Shown piece after piece: positions 1 to 5,973 of a stretch of DNA of 7,002 nucleotides. This DNA is from JBGTIS01 sp041745535 (GTDB taxonomy: Bacteria; Bacteroidota; Bacteroidia; Cytophagales; Cyclobacteriaceae). The stretch spans positions 1-7,002 of the forward strand of contig JBGTIS010000330.1 in assembly GCA_041745535.1 (NCBI GenBank). The letters run 5' to 3'. Positions within the stretch are counted from its first letter, which is position 1; each line of letters starts with the position of its first letter. The notes below the pieces were generated by a model. The model was not told the origin of the DNA. It worked only from the letters and a program-made list of their open reading frames with translations, and made no database searches. The translations under genes were made by a program, and so were the position numbers.

Positions 1-83
1 TAAACTGCTGTTTTCCCATTGTTATAGCCATCTTGCGAACACGCTTCTTGCTCTGGTGTTAATTCTATCTTTCTTAAATTCAT
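1..83 (-). CDS. Possible 5' end of a gene, truncated by the left edge
   Basis: On the minus strand an ATG at 83-81 opens a frame of 27 codons that is still open at the window edge. The peptide begins MNLRKIELTPEQ, a hydrophilic start that could be a real N-terminus. No Shine-Dalgarno sequence precedes it, which is normal for Bacteroidota. A weak TTACTTTG (one mismatch from TAnnTTTG) lies about 20 nt upstream on the same strand. A second minus-strand frame is also open here and reads KRVRKMAITMGKQQF near the edge, and a plus-strand frame is open over 2-109, so the choice of frame is uncertain. The start loosely resembles the opening of some IS630-type transposases, but this is too short to use. 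Product unknown. Confidence 0.22.
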   Translation of the reverse strand, partial: MNLRKIELTPEQEACSQDGYNNGKTAV

Positions 84-597
84 CGCGAAGTGTTTTTATC
101 ACAAAGTAATAAATTTTAAGTTAATTGTGTCTTGGTACTTAGCATGATTTACACGCATGTCTTGAATAAAAATAAGCTCGGTGTAAGAAGTCCACTGGAT
201 AGATGATTTTAAGTGAGAAGTAATAAAAACAAAAGGGCATAACATTAGCTAAAAGCAAGCGAGCAAAATGTGGTAAAATGAAACAATGCACAAAACATAA
301 ACTAATCGGAAACTTGAAAGTTTAGTGGGTAAAAAGGCCCGCCAGCTTTTAGCCAGGCCGTTGTAACATTAGAAAAACTTCCTGATGATAAATTCATGAA
401 ATTGCTTACGGATTTGCTCTTACAAACGAGGCAGATCTAACAGCCTAAACTTCGATTACGCAACGAAGCTAAATTTATGGGAGAAGATATATGATAAAAA
501 TAAGCATATATTAAAATAAAATTGCATATTATCGTTGCAATCAGTACGCTTTTTGCAATAATTCATAAATTTACACTTCTCAAAAGAAATTATTTAA
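84..597. other. Intergenic stretch without a clear gene
   Basis: About 510 bp of AT-rich DNA between the left-edge frame and the M23 peptidase gene. No complete gene of normal length, no tRNA-like cloverleaf and no clear terminator were seen. The one part with protein-like character is 336-440, listed separately. A small inverted repeat, CTTCG (450-454) with CGAAG (464-468), is the only other symmetry noted. Just before the peptidase start, TTTG (552-555) and TAAATTTA (566-573) resemble Bacteroidota promoter elements, but only 10 bp separates them, against the usual ~19, so I do not call a promoter. Confidence 0.5.
336..440 (+). pseudogene. Possible decayed coding remnant (C-terminal piece)
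   Basis: A frame opening directly after a TAA at 330-332 runs 34 codons to a TAA at 438-440. The translation contains VTLEKLPDDKFMKLLTDLLL, an amphipathic stretch that looks more like real protein than random AT-rich translation. There is no plausible start codon before its internal ATG at 384-386, and the region upstream is closed in all usable frames. I read it as the tail of a gene whose front has been lost, or as a chance open frame. I recognise no family. The local GC content (the GGCCCGCC and AGGCCG parts) is higher than in the flanking DNA. Confidence 0.2.
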
Positions 598-1899
598 ATG
601 ATCCGAGCACTGTTTGTCCTCCTCTTTGTAACCTTTATCGCAATCCTGTCCTATTTTTTATTACCAAAAATTCAAGAAACTTTCACCCCGCAAGTTGAGG
701 CTGAAACCCTTGTAGCAGCAGTAGATACGGTGAAGGTGGCTGTGGCCCCTCCTCCTAAAATGCTCTACGGAATGGTGATTGACTCGATGCTTGTTATTGA
801 AAATACCATCAAAAGAAATCAGAATTTATCTGAAATTCTGATGGCTTACAATGTGTCTTCCCAAACCATTCACCTACTCAGTAAAATTGCCAAAGACACC
901 TATGATGTGAGGAAAATAGCAGCCAACAAAAAATATACGCTGATCTGTAAACCCGATTCGCTGATGTCAGCCAGGGCATTTGTATATGAAGCCAGTCCTG
1001 TAGATTATGTGGTTTTTAACCTGGAGGATTCATTGAGTGTAGTTGTAAAACAAAGAGAGGTAGCGCTGAAAGAAAAAACGGTGGCCGGCGTTATTGAGTA
1101 TTCTTTAGCGGAAACTATGGCTGAACTGGGCATTACCCCACAACTCACCAACAACTTCGTGGATGTTTTTGCCTGGCAGGTAGACTTTCAACGGCTTCAG
1201 AAGGGAGATCGCTTTAAATTAATTTATGAAGATAAACTCATTCATGGAGAATCGGTAGGTATAGGAGATATTAAAGCCATTTATTTTGATCATTTTGGTC
1301 ACGATTATTATGCTTTTCAGTATGACCAGGGAGATGGATTTAATTATTATGATGAAGAAGGCAAAAGTTTGAGAAAAGCCTTGCTCAAATATCCTATTGA
1401 ATTTACACGGATCAGTTCAAGATTTACGCGCAATAGACTTCATCCCGTTCAAAAACGATGGAAACCGCATTTGGGAACTGATTTTGCCGCGCCCAAGGGC
1501 ACTCCGATTCGTTCGGTAGGAGACGGCATTGTACTGGAAGCCCAGTATACGAATAATAATGGCAATTATGTAAAAATTAAGCACAATGTTACCTATACCA
1601 CCCAATATCTGCATATGAGCAAAATCGCCTCAGGCATTCGCCCAGGTGCCCGGGTAAAGCAGGGTGATGTGATTGGTTTTGTAGGCAGCACCGGATTGTC
1701 CACCGGTAATCACCTTTGCTATCGTTTTTGGAAAGATGGTCGGCAGGTAGATGCCCTTAAGGCTGAATTACCTCCCACTGAACCTATCGGGCAAGAAGAA
1801 TTGGATGCTTTTCAGGCAGTGAGCAATTCATTGGTGGAACGGTTAAACGAAATCAAATATCCGGATGACCCTTCGGTACTTGTTGTTCAGAGCTATTGA
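598..1899 (+). CDS. Membrane-anchored M23 family metallopeptidase (peptidoglycan endopeptidase)
   Basis: A 433-residue protein that probably cuts peptide cross-links in peptidoglycan, allowing wall growth or remodelling in the periplasm. Residues 3-22 form one hydrophobic segment after an Arg, with no signal-peptidase site evident, so it is likely a signal anchor. Residues about 74-115 resemble the LysM/OapA-like domain, and about 160-280 the second Csd3/MepM-like domain, ahead of the catalytic M23 domain (about 287-390). Zinc motif one is intact: HLGTD, with H291 and D295. The YLHM motif supplies H339. The last motif, usually HLH, reads HLC (H372, C374), so the usual third zinc ligand is cysteine. 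The alignment to MepM-type proteins otherwise holds to the end of the domain (TGNHLCYRFWKDGRQVD). The ATG start directly precedes the anchor and has no Shine-Dalgarno sequence. It appears monocistronic; the next gene runs the opposite way. Confidence 0.9.
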   Translation: MIRALFVLLFVTFIAILSYFLLPKIQETFTPQVEAETLVAAVDTVKVAVAPPPKMLYGMVIDSMLVIENTIKRNQNLSEILMAYNVSSQTIHLLSKIAKDTYDVRKIAANKKYTLICKPDSLMSARAFVYEASPVDYVVFNLEDSLSVVVKQREVALKEKTVAGVIEYSLAETMAELGITPQLTNNFVDVFAWQVDFQRLQKGDRFKLIYEDKLIHGESVGIGDIKAIYFDHFGHDYYAFQYDQGDGFNYYDEEGKSLRKALLKYPIEFTRISSRFTRNRLHPVQKRWKPHLGTDFAAPKGTPIRSVGDGIVLEAQYTNNNGNYVKIKHNVTYTTQYLHMSKIASGIRPGARVKQGDVIGFVGSTGLSTGNHLCYRFWKDGRQVDALKAELPPTEPIGQEELDAFQAVSNSLVERLNEIKYPDDPSVLVVQSY

Positions 1900-2045
1900 A
1901 CCAAACCAGTAAAACTCATCAGGAAAGTTCAGCGGATTTGGCCCAGAGGTTAATAGAAGCCTTCTTGGCATAATGGTTACTGCTGCCAGTTCTGCACCGT
2001 TCAAAGCAGGTCGTGCGGATTGTTAGATTAAGAGGATTAGGAATT

Positions 2046-2072
2046 AAAAAAGGGGGCATTGCCAGCCCCCTT
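2046..2072 (-). terminator. Rho-independent terminator of katG
   Basis: An 8-bp stem pairs AAGGGGGC (2050-2057) with GCCCCCTT (2065-2072) across a 7-nt loop. Read on the minus strand, the GC stem is followed at once by TTTTTT, the classic layout of an intrinsic terminator. It lies about 50 nt beyond the katG stop codon in the correct orientation. On the plus strand no T-run of that length follows the stem, so it is a weaker terminator for the M23 gene. Confidence 0.85.
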
Positions 2073-2089
2073 CATACAAAATAACAATT

Positions 2090-2111
2090 CCTGGCCTTGC
2101 GACATGCCAGG
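2090..2111. repeat. Short inverted repeat between katG stop and its terminator
   Basis: CCTGGC (2090-2095) and GCCAGG (2106-2111) can form a 6-bp stem with a 10-nt loop. It lies between the katG stop codon and the main terminator, so it would be in the 3' untranslated part of katG mRNA, where it may add stability to the message end. It has no adjacent T-run and is not itself a terminator. Confidence 0.45.
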
Positions 2112-2123
2112 TTACTTTGAAAA

Positions 2124-4382
2124 TCAGGCCAGGTCGAAACGGTCCAGATTCATCACCTTGTTCCAGGCCGCCACAAAGTCCTGCACAAACTTCTCCTGAG
2201 TGTCTGCACATCCGTAGACTTCAGCGAGGGCCCGGAGCTCTGAGTTTGAACCGAAGATGAGGTCGACACGCATGCCCGTCCACTTGCCTTCGCCTGTCGC
2301 ACGATCACGACCCTCAAACAGGACGTCAGACTCCGAAGCCGACTTCCAGGTTGTGCCCATATCAAGTAGGTTGACGAAGAAGTCATTGGTAAGGGCCTCC
2401 GGACGCTTGGTGAACACACCGTGTTGGGAATGATCGGAGTTTGTATTCAGTACACGCATGCCGCCAATGAGCACCGTCATCTCAGGTGGGGTTAGGGTCA
2501 ACAGCTGCGACCGATCCACCATCATCTCCTCTGCCGATGTCGCTATTGTTTCATGAACTTTCATGTAGTTTCGGAACGCGTCTGCATTCGGCTCAAGGGG
2601 CCCAAATGCTTCTACATCAGTTTGCTCCTGCGACGCATCGGTTCTTCCGGGTGTGAAAGGTACTGTCACCGCATGCCCGGCATTCTTAGCTGCCTGCTCA
2701 AGGCCTGCGCATCCGCCCAGCACGATCAAGTCGGCAATTGAAACCATCTTGCCACCTGACTGGGCGCTATTGAACGCTGATTGGATACCCTCAAGCGTTT
2801 CCAGCACTGTTGACAGTTGGGTCGGATTGTTTACTTCCCAATCCTTCTGCGGTGCCAGACGAATGCGTGCTCCGTTCGCGCCACCGCGTTTATCGGAGCC
2901 ACGGAATGTGGATGCTGAAGCCCAGGCAGTAGATACCAGCTGAGACACAGACAGTCCTGATGCAAGTATTTTAGCCTTCAGTGCAGCGATGTCCTGATCG
3001 TTGATCAGTTCATGGGTAACAGCCGGGATAGGGTCTTGCCAGATCAGCTCTTCCTGAGGTACTTCCGGACCGAGATAGCGTGACAGTGGACCCATATCGC
3101 GGTGCGTCAGTTTGTACCATGCCCGGGCAAACGCATCCGCGAACTCATCCGGATGCTCAAAGAAATGCCTTGAAATTTTCTCATAAGCAGGATCCGTTTT
3201 CAAGGCGATATCAGTCGTAAGCATAAAGGGCGCATGACGCTTAGACGGGTCGTGTGCATCCGGCACGGTACCGGCACCTGCCCCATCTTTCGGTTTCCAC
3301 TGATACGCACCAGCCGGGCTTTTGGTCACCTCCCACTCAAAGCCGAAGAGGTTCTCAAAGAAGTTGTTGCTCCACTTCGTCGGCGATGTGGTCCATGCTC
3401 CTTCCAGGCCGCTGGTAATGGTATCGCCTGCATTACCGCTGCCGAAGGTGTTTTTCCAACCAAGGCCTTGTTCCTCTATGCTCGCGCCTTCGGGTTCCGC
3501 GCCCACATACTGGGCCGGATCGGCGGCGCCATGGGTTTTGCCGAAGGTATGCCCGCCAGCAATAAGGGCTACGGTCTCATAATCATTCATCGCCATCCGA
3601 CCGAAGGTCTCGCGAATGTCACGGGCTGACCCAATCGGATCAGGATTGCCATTAGGCCCCTCAGGGTTTACGTATATCAGCCCCATATGAGAGGCACCAA
3701 GCGGGTTTTCCAAATCATGATCGCCCGAGTAACGTTCTTTATTTCCCAACCATTCTCCTTCAGCCCCCCAATAGATATCTTCCTCAGGCTCCCAAACATC
3801 CTCACGTCCGCCAGCGAAACCAAAGGTCTTGAAGCCCATCGACTCGAGGGCGCAATTGCCGGCGAGTACCATCAGGTCGGCCCACGAAATTTTTTTGCCG
3901 TATTTCTGCTTGATCGGCCAGAGCAGCAACCGTGCCTTATCGAGGTTCGCGTTATCCGGCCAGCTGTTGAGTGGCGCGAAGCGCTGGGTGCCACTGCTCG
4001 CTCCACCACGGCCATCACCAATGCGGTAAGTGCCCGCGCTGTGCCATGCCATTCGAATGATGAACGGGCCATAATGACCGTAGTCGGCAGGCCACCAGTC
4101 CTGAGAGGTAGTCATCATATCGTAGAGGTCTTGCTTCACGGCCTTCAGGTCGAGTTTCTTAAACTCCTCAGCGTAGTTGAACCCCGTGCCCATCGGATCG
4201 GACAGGGAGGAGTGTTGTCGGAGGATTTTCAAATTCAATTGATTGGGCCACCAGTCACGGTTCGACGTACCACTGCCCGCGGTAAACTTTAGCGCGCCAC
4301 CCATAAAAGGGCATTTACTGGATTCGTTGACATCCCAAACTTTGTGGTTTGACGATGTACTCGTATTTTTGTTATTTTCCAT
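2124..4382 (-). CDS. katG: Catalase-peroxidase KatG
   Basis: A complete 752-residue haem enzyme that breaks down hydrogen peroxide (catalase and peroxidase activities) in the cytoplasm; no signal peptide is present. Two peroxidase-like halves are visible, the N-terminal one carrying the active site. The distal motif IIRMAWHSAGTYR gives R110, W113 and H114. W113, Y237 (in LIYVNPEGP) and M263 (in GRMAMND) match the Trp-Tyr-Met cross-linked adduct specific to KatG. The proximal haem ligand is H278 in GGHTFGKTHG. D143 in WPDN and the mobile-arginine segment HRDMGP (R428) are also present. Length and ending (NLDRFDLA) are typical of full-length KatG, with no frameshift. The ATG is preceded by A/T-rich DNA without a Shine-Dalgarno sequence. 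The gene is visibly richer in G+C than its flanks. It is transcribed away from a quinone oxidoreductase gene, with OxyR-like boxes between them. Confidence 0.97.
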   Translation of the reverse strand: MENNKNTSTSSNHKVWDVNESSKCPFMGGALKFTAGSGTSNRDWWPNQLNLKILRQHSSLSDPMGTGFNYAEEFKKLDLKAVKQDLYDMMTTSQDWWPADYGHYGPFIIRMAWHSAGTYRIGDGRGGASSGTQRFAPLNSWPDNANLDKARLLLWPIKQKYGKKISWADLMVLAGNCALESMGFKTFGFAGGREDVWEPEEDIYWGAEGEWLGNKERYSGDHDLENPLGASHMGLIYVNPEGPNGNPDPIGSARDIRETFGRMAMNDYETVALIAGGHTFGKTHGAADPAQYVGAEPEGASIEEQGLGWKNTFGSGNAGDTITSGLEGAWTTSPTKWSNNFFENLFGFEWEVTKSPAGAYQWKPKDGAGAGTVPDAHDPSKRHAPFMLTTDIALKTDPAYEKISRHFFEHPDEFADAFARAWYKLTHRDMGPLSRYLGPEVPQEELIWQDPIPAVTHELINDQDIAALKAKILASGLSVSQLVSTAWASASTFRGSDKRGGANGARIRLAPQKDWEVNNPTQLSTVLETLEGIQSAFNSAQSGGKMVSIADLIVLGGCAGLEQAAKNAGHAVTVPFTPGRTDASQEQTDVEAFGPLEPNADAFRNYMKVHETIATSAEEMMVDRSQLLTLTPPEMTVLIGGMRVLNTNSDHSQHGVFTKRPEALTNDFFVNLLDMGTTWKSASESDVLFEGRDRATGEGKWTGMRVDLIFGSNSELRALAEVYGCADTQEKFVQDFVAAWNKVMNLDRFDLA

Positions 4383-4396
4383 TTTAATTAAATTAA

Positions 4397-4415
4397 TAAG
4401 TTGTTTGTCAACTTA
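4397..4415. promoter_or_regulatory. Inverted repeat in the katG leader
   Basis: TAAGTTG (4397-4403) and CAACTTA (4409-4415) are perfect 7-bp arms around a 5-nt centre, 14 nt upstream of the katG start codon. If the promoter proposed at 4443-4474 is right, this lies within the 5' untranslated leader. It could be a small hairpin affecting translation or a repressor site. Only the symmetry is seen; the function is inferred. Confidence 0.45.
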
Positions 4416-4442
4416 GAATAACATCTTTTAAAAAGTAATGCT

Positions 4443-4474
4443 CTAAAGTATAGCTTTTTATAGCGTCCATCAAG
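4443..4474 (-). promoter_or_regulatory. Candidate katG promoter (Bacteroidota type)
   Basis: Read on the minus strand, CTTG (4474-4471) is followed after 20 bp by TACTTTAG (4450-4443). These resemble the Bacteroidota -33 TTTG and -7 TAnnTTTG elements, with one mismatch in each. Transcription would start near 4437, giving a leader of about 55 nt. The OxyR-like boxes end about 20 bp upstream of the -33 element, a suitable place for an activator. Confidence 0.45.
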
Positions 4475-4495
4475 CATTTCAAAGCCTAACTACCG

Positions 4496-4530
4496 ATAGA
4501 AAATTTCTATCCAATATAGATAAAATCTAT
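4496..4530. promoter_or_regulatory. OxyR-like operator, two ATAG-N7-CTAT boxes
   Basis: Box one is ATAGAAAATTTCTAT (4496-4510), at the core of the 17-nt palindrome GATAGAAAATTTCTATC (4495-4511). Box two is ATAGATAAAATCTAT (4516-4530), which fits the OxyR element ATAGntnnnanCTAT at every defined position. OxyR is the peroxide-sensing LysR-type activator of katG in many bacteria, including Bacteroides. The boxes are separated by 5 bp, not the 7 bp of the enterobacterial site. A partial third copy, TATAGATAAAATC at 4546-4558, repeats 4515-4527 exactly at a distance of 31 bp. No oxyR gene lies in this window. Confidence 0.6.
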
Positions 4531-4542
4531 TTTTATCCTTAA

Positions 4543-4570
4543 TTGTATAGATAAAATCAAACCCTATTAA
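4543..4570 (+). promoter_or_regulatory. Weak candidate promoter for the quinone oxidoreductase gene
   Basis: TTGTAT (4543-4548) and TATTAA (4565-4570) are separated by 16 bp, resembling -35/-10 elements. The partial third OxyR-like box (4547-4558) overlaps the first element and spacer, so a bound regulator would affect this promoter directly. It is not the typical Bacteroidota form, so the call is weak. Confidence 0.25.
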
Positions 4571-4581
4571 TCAGAGGAATT

Positions 4582-4632
4582 ATGACACTTCTGCTATTTT
4601 TAAAAATAAATCTACACGAAAAACCAGTTTGA
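4582..4632 (+). CDS. Possible 16-codon leader ORF
   Basis: ATG at 4582 opens a frame encoding MTLLLFLKINLHEKPV that stops at 4630-4632, five bases before the ATG of the oxidoreductase gene. AGAGG (4573-4577) lies 4 nt before this ATG, the only Shine-Dalgarno-like sequence noticed in the window, though it is closer than usual. It could be a translated leader coupled to the downstream gene, or chance. No similarity is recognised. Confidence 0.15.
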   Translation: MTLLLFLKINLHEKPV

Positions 4633-4637
4633 AAACC

Positions 4638-5600
4638 ATGCAGGCAGCTACTTATGAACAATATGGGTCACCGGACGTCCTTCAAATCAAAGAAGTGGAA
4701 AAGCCTGTTCCCAAAGAACGTGAAGTGCTGATTCGGGTGTATGCCGCCACCGTAAATCGAACCGATTGCGCCATGCTGCGGGCCAAACCCTTTATTATGC
4801 GGTTTGTCACCGGGCTTTTTAAACCCGGTAAATCAATTACCGGAACCGATTTCGCAGGGATGATAGAAGCAGTCGGGAAGGATGTGACGGCCTTTAAAGC
4901 CGGCGATAAGGTTTTCGGATTTGACGACAGTGGTGTATGTTCTCATGCCCGGTACCTCACCCTTTCGGAAGACAAAGCACTGTCCACCCTACCGGAAAAC
5001 ACCTCCTATCAGCAGGCCGCAGCCAGTTTGGAAGGAGCGCATTATGCCTATAATTTTATCAATAAAGTGGATTTGAAAAGCGGACACAAGGTGCTGGTGA
5101 ACGGAGCTACCGGCGCCATTGGTTCGGCAGCGGTGCAAATGCTAACGTACTTCGGCGCGGTGGTAACGGCCGTATGCGATACGAAAAACATAGCATTGGT
5201 AAAATCGCTCGGAGCCGACAAAGTAATTGATTATACAAAAGAGGATTTCACCACCCAAGATGATCAGAAATATGATTTCATGTTTGATACCGTAGGCAAA
5301 AGCTCCTTTGCCAGATGCAAACCTCTGTTACAACCCAAAGGCGTTTATATTTCATCAGAATTAGGTGCGATGGCGCAAAATCCTTTCCTCGCCCTGCTTA
5401 CCCCACTCACCGGTGGCAAAAAAGTTGTCTTTCCCATTCCTACTGATACCAAAGGCAGTATTTCTTTTATCAAAAAACTGATGGAGGAAGGAAAATTCAA
5501 ACCCGTGATAGACCGCACCTATCCACTGGCACAAATCGCCGAAGCGTATAGGTATGTCGAGAAAGGTCAGAAAACAGGCAATGTGGTCATCACAATGTAG
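4638..5600 (+). CDS. Zinc-free medium-chain NAD(P)H:quinone oxidoreductase
   Basis: A 320-residue cytoplasmic member of the medium-chain dehydrogenase/reductase superfamily, quinone oxidoreductase (Qor/COG0604) branch. Such enzymes transfer hydride from NADPH to quinones or reactive enones; the true substrate cannot be read here. The N-terminal GroES-like part (about 1-125) has the typical start MQAATYEQYGSPDVLQI and GTDFAGMIEAVG (69-80). The Rossmann fold (about 127-260) has the nucleotide loop NGATGAIG (155-162). The C-terminal PLAQIAEAYRYVEKGQKTGNVVI segment is standard. No GHE motif or cysteine cluster for zinc is present. I chose ATG 4638 because it aligns with the family's usual M-x-A start; an in-frame TTG at 4629 would add three residues. 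It is divergent from katG across an OxyR-like operator, suggesting an oxidative-stress role. Confidence 0.88.
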   Translation: MQAATYEQYGSPDVLQIKEVEKPVPKEREVLIRVYAATVNRTDCAMLRAKPFIMRFVTGLFKPGKSITGTDFAGMIEAVGKDVTAFKAGDKVFGFDDSGVCSHARYLTLSEDKALSTLPENTSYQQAAASLEGAHYAYNFINKVDLKSGHKVLVNGATGAIGSAAVQMLTYFGAVVTAVCDTKNIALVKSLGADKVIDYTKEDFTTQDDQKYDFMFDTVGKSSFARCKPLLQPKGVYISSELGAMAQNPFLALLTPLTGGKKVVFPIPTDTKGSISFIKKLMEEGKFKPVIDRTYPLAQIAEAYRYVEKGQKTGNVVITM

Positions 5601-5623
5601 GATTGCAGCTAACAAATATTTAA

Positions 5624-5768
5624 GGGCATTTCCCCGGATGAGCGATAGCGCCTGGCGCTGGCAAATTCCGGGGTCCCATGAAGTAGATGCCGCCCCCTTC
5701 AGATTTGTAATACCCCATAAGCGCAGGGCATCCGAATCCTTATCATGTCAAAATTTTTTAAAATGAGG
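5624..5768. repeat. REP-like GC-rich nested palindrome and flanks
   Basis: Two symmetries are nested. The outer arms are CCCCGGA (5632-5638) and TCCGGGG (5667-5673). Inside them AGCGCC (5647-5652) and GGCGCT (5654-5659) pair around one base. The word GGGCAT occurs before the palindrome (5624-5629) and again at 5726-5731, and CGGATG (5635-5640) is answered by CATCCG (5729-5734). The block is far richer in G+C than the AT-rich DNA on its right. This looks like an extragenic palindromic repeat or a fragment of a small mobile element, not a gene. It follows the oxidoreductase stop by about 30 nt and could help end or protect that mRNA, but no T-run follows the stem. Confidence 0.45.
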
Positions 5769-5778
5769 ATGCATGCAC

Positions 5779-5963
5779 AATGTTCAAGGTTCAAGGCTCA
5801 ATGTTCAACGTTCAAAGGAATAAAGTTCAAGGCTTAATCACATACGGTTTCCCGGTTGAACACGATTCGTCCCGCGATTAATAATTAAGCTCTGTACATT
5901 AATAATTGAATATTGAGCCTTGATTATTGAACATTGTTTATTTAGCCTTGATTATTGAACATT
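5779..5963. repeat. Heptamer (7-nt) tandem repeat array in inverted halves
   Basis: On the plus strand from 5779 the sequence reads in 7-nt units: AATGTTC, AAGGTTC, AAGGCTC, AATGTTC, AACGTTC, AAAGGAA; after one extra base (5821) follow AAAGTTC and AAGGCTT. On the minus strand from 5963 down to 5880 twelve units follow without a break, almost all starting AA, including AATGTTC, AATAATC and AAGGCTA/C. As a result 5778-5808 and 5906-5936 are inverted copies matching at 27 of 31 positions, around a loop of about 97 nt. AGCCTTGATTATTGAACATT is repeated exactly at 5916-5935 and 5944-5963 (period 28, four units). ATTAATAATT recurs at 5877-5886 and 5898-5907 (period 21, three units). The array starts about 10 nt past the stop of the minus-strand gene, so it would lie in that gene's 3' untranslated region. 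Confidence 0.8.
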
Positions 5964-5973
5964 TATTTGCGTC

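Noticed and set aside
1924..1960. A loose pairing between CCCAGAGG and CCTTCTTGG-like sequence after the M23 stop, as a terminator
   Set aside because: The stem is imperfect and no T-run follows on the plus strand, so I do not call a terminator there.
3234..3629. A 131-codon plus-strand open frame, also opposite katG
   Set aside because: Same reason: it mirrors conserved katG codons and shows no start context or recognisable domain.
3687..4292. A 201-codon open frame on the plus strand, opposite katG
   Set aside because: It lies wholly inside the strongly supported katG gene on the other strand. Its existence follows from the G+C-rich codon pattern of katG, and its translation resembles no protein I know.
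4629..4637. TTG at 4629 as the oxidoreductase start
   Set aside because: Family members start with M-x-A directly before the conserved Y-x-x-YG segment, which fits the ATG at 4638. The TTG would add three unsupported residues.
5361..5766. Short open frames around the oxidoreductase 3' end and the palindrome (minus 5361-5615, plus 5554-5766)
   Set aside because: The first overlaps the well-supported oxidoreductase C-terminus. The second begins inside that gene and crosses the GC-rich palindrome without protein-like content.
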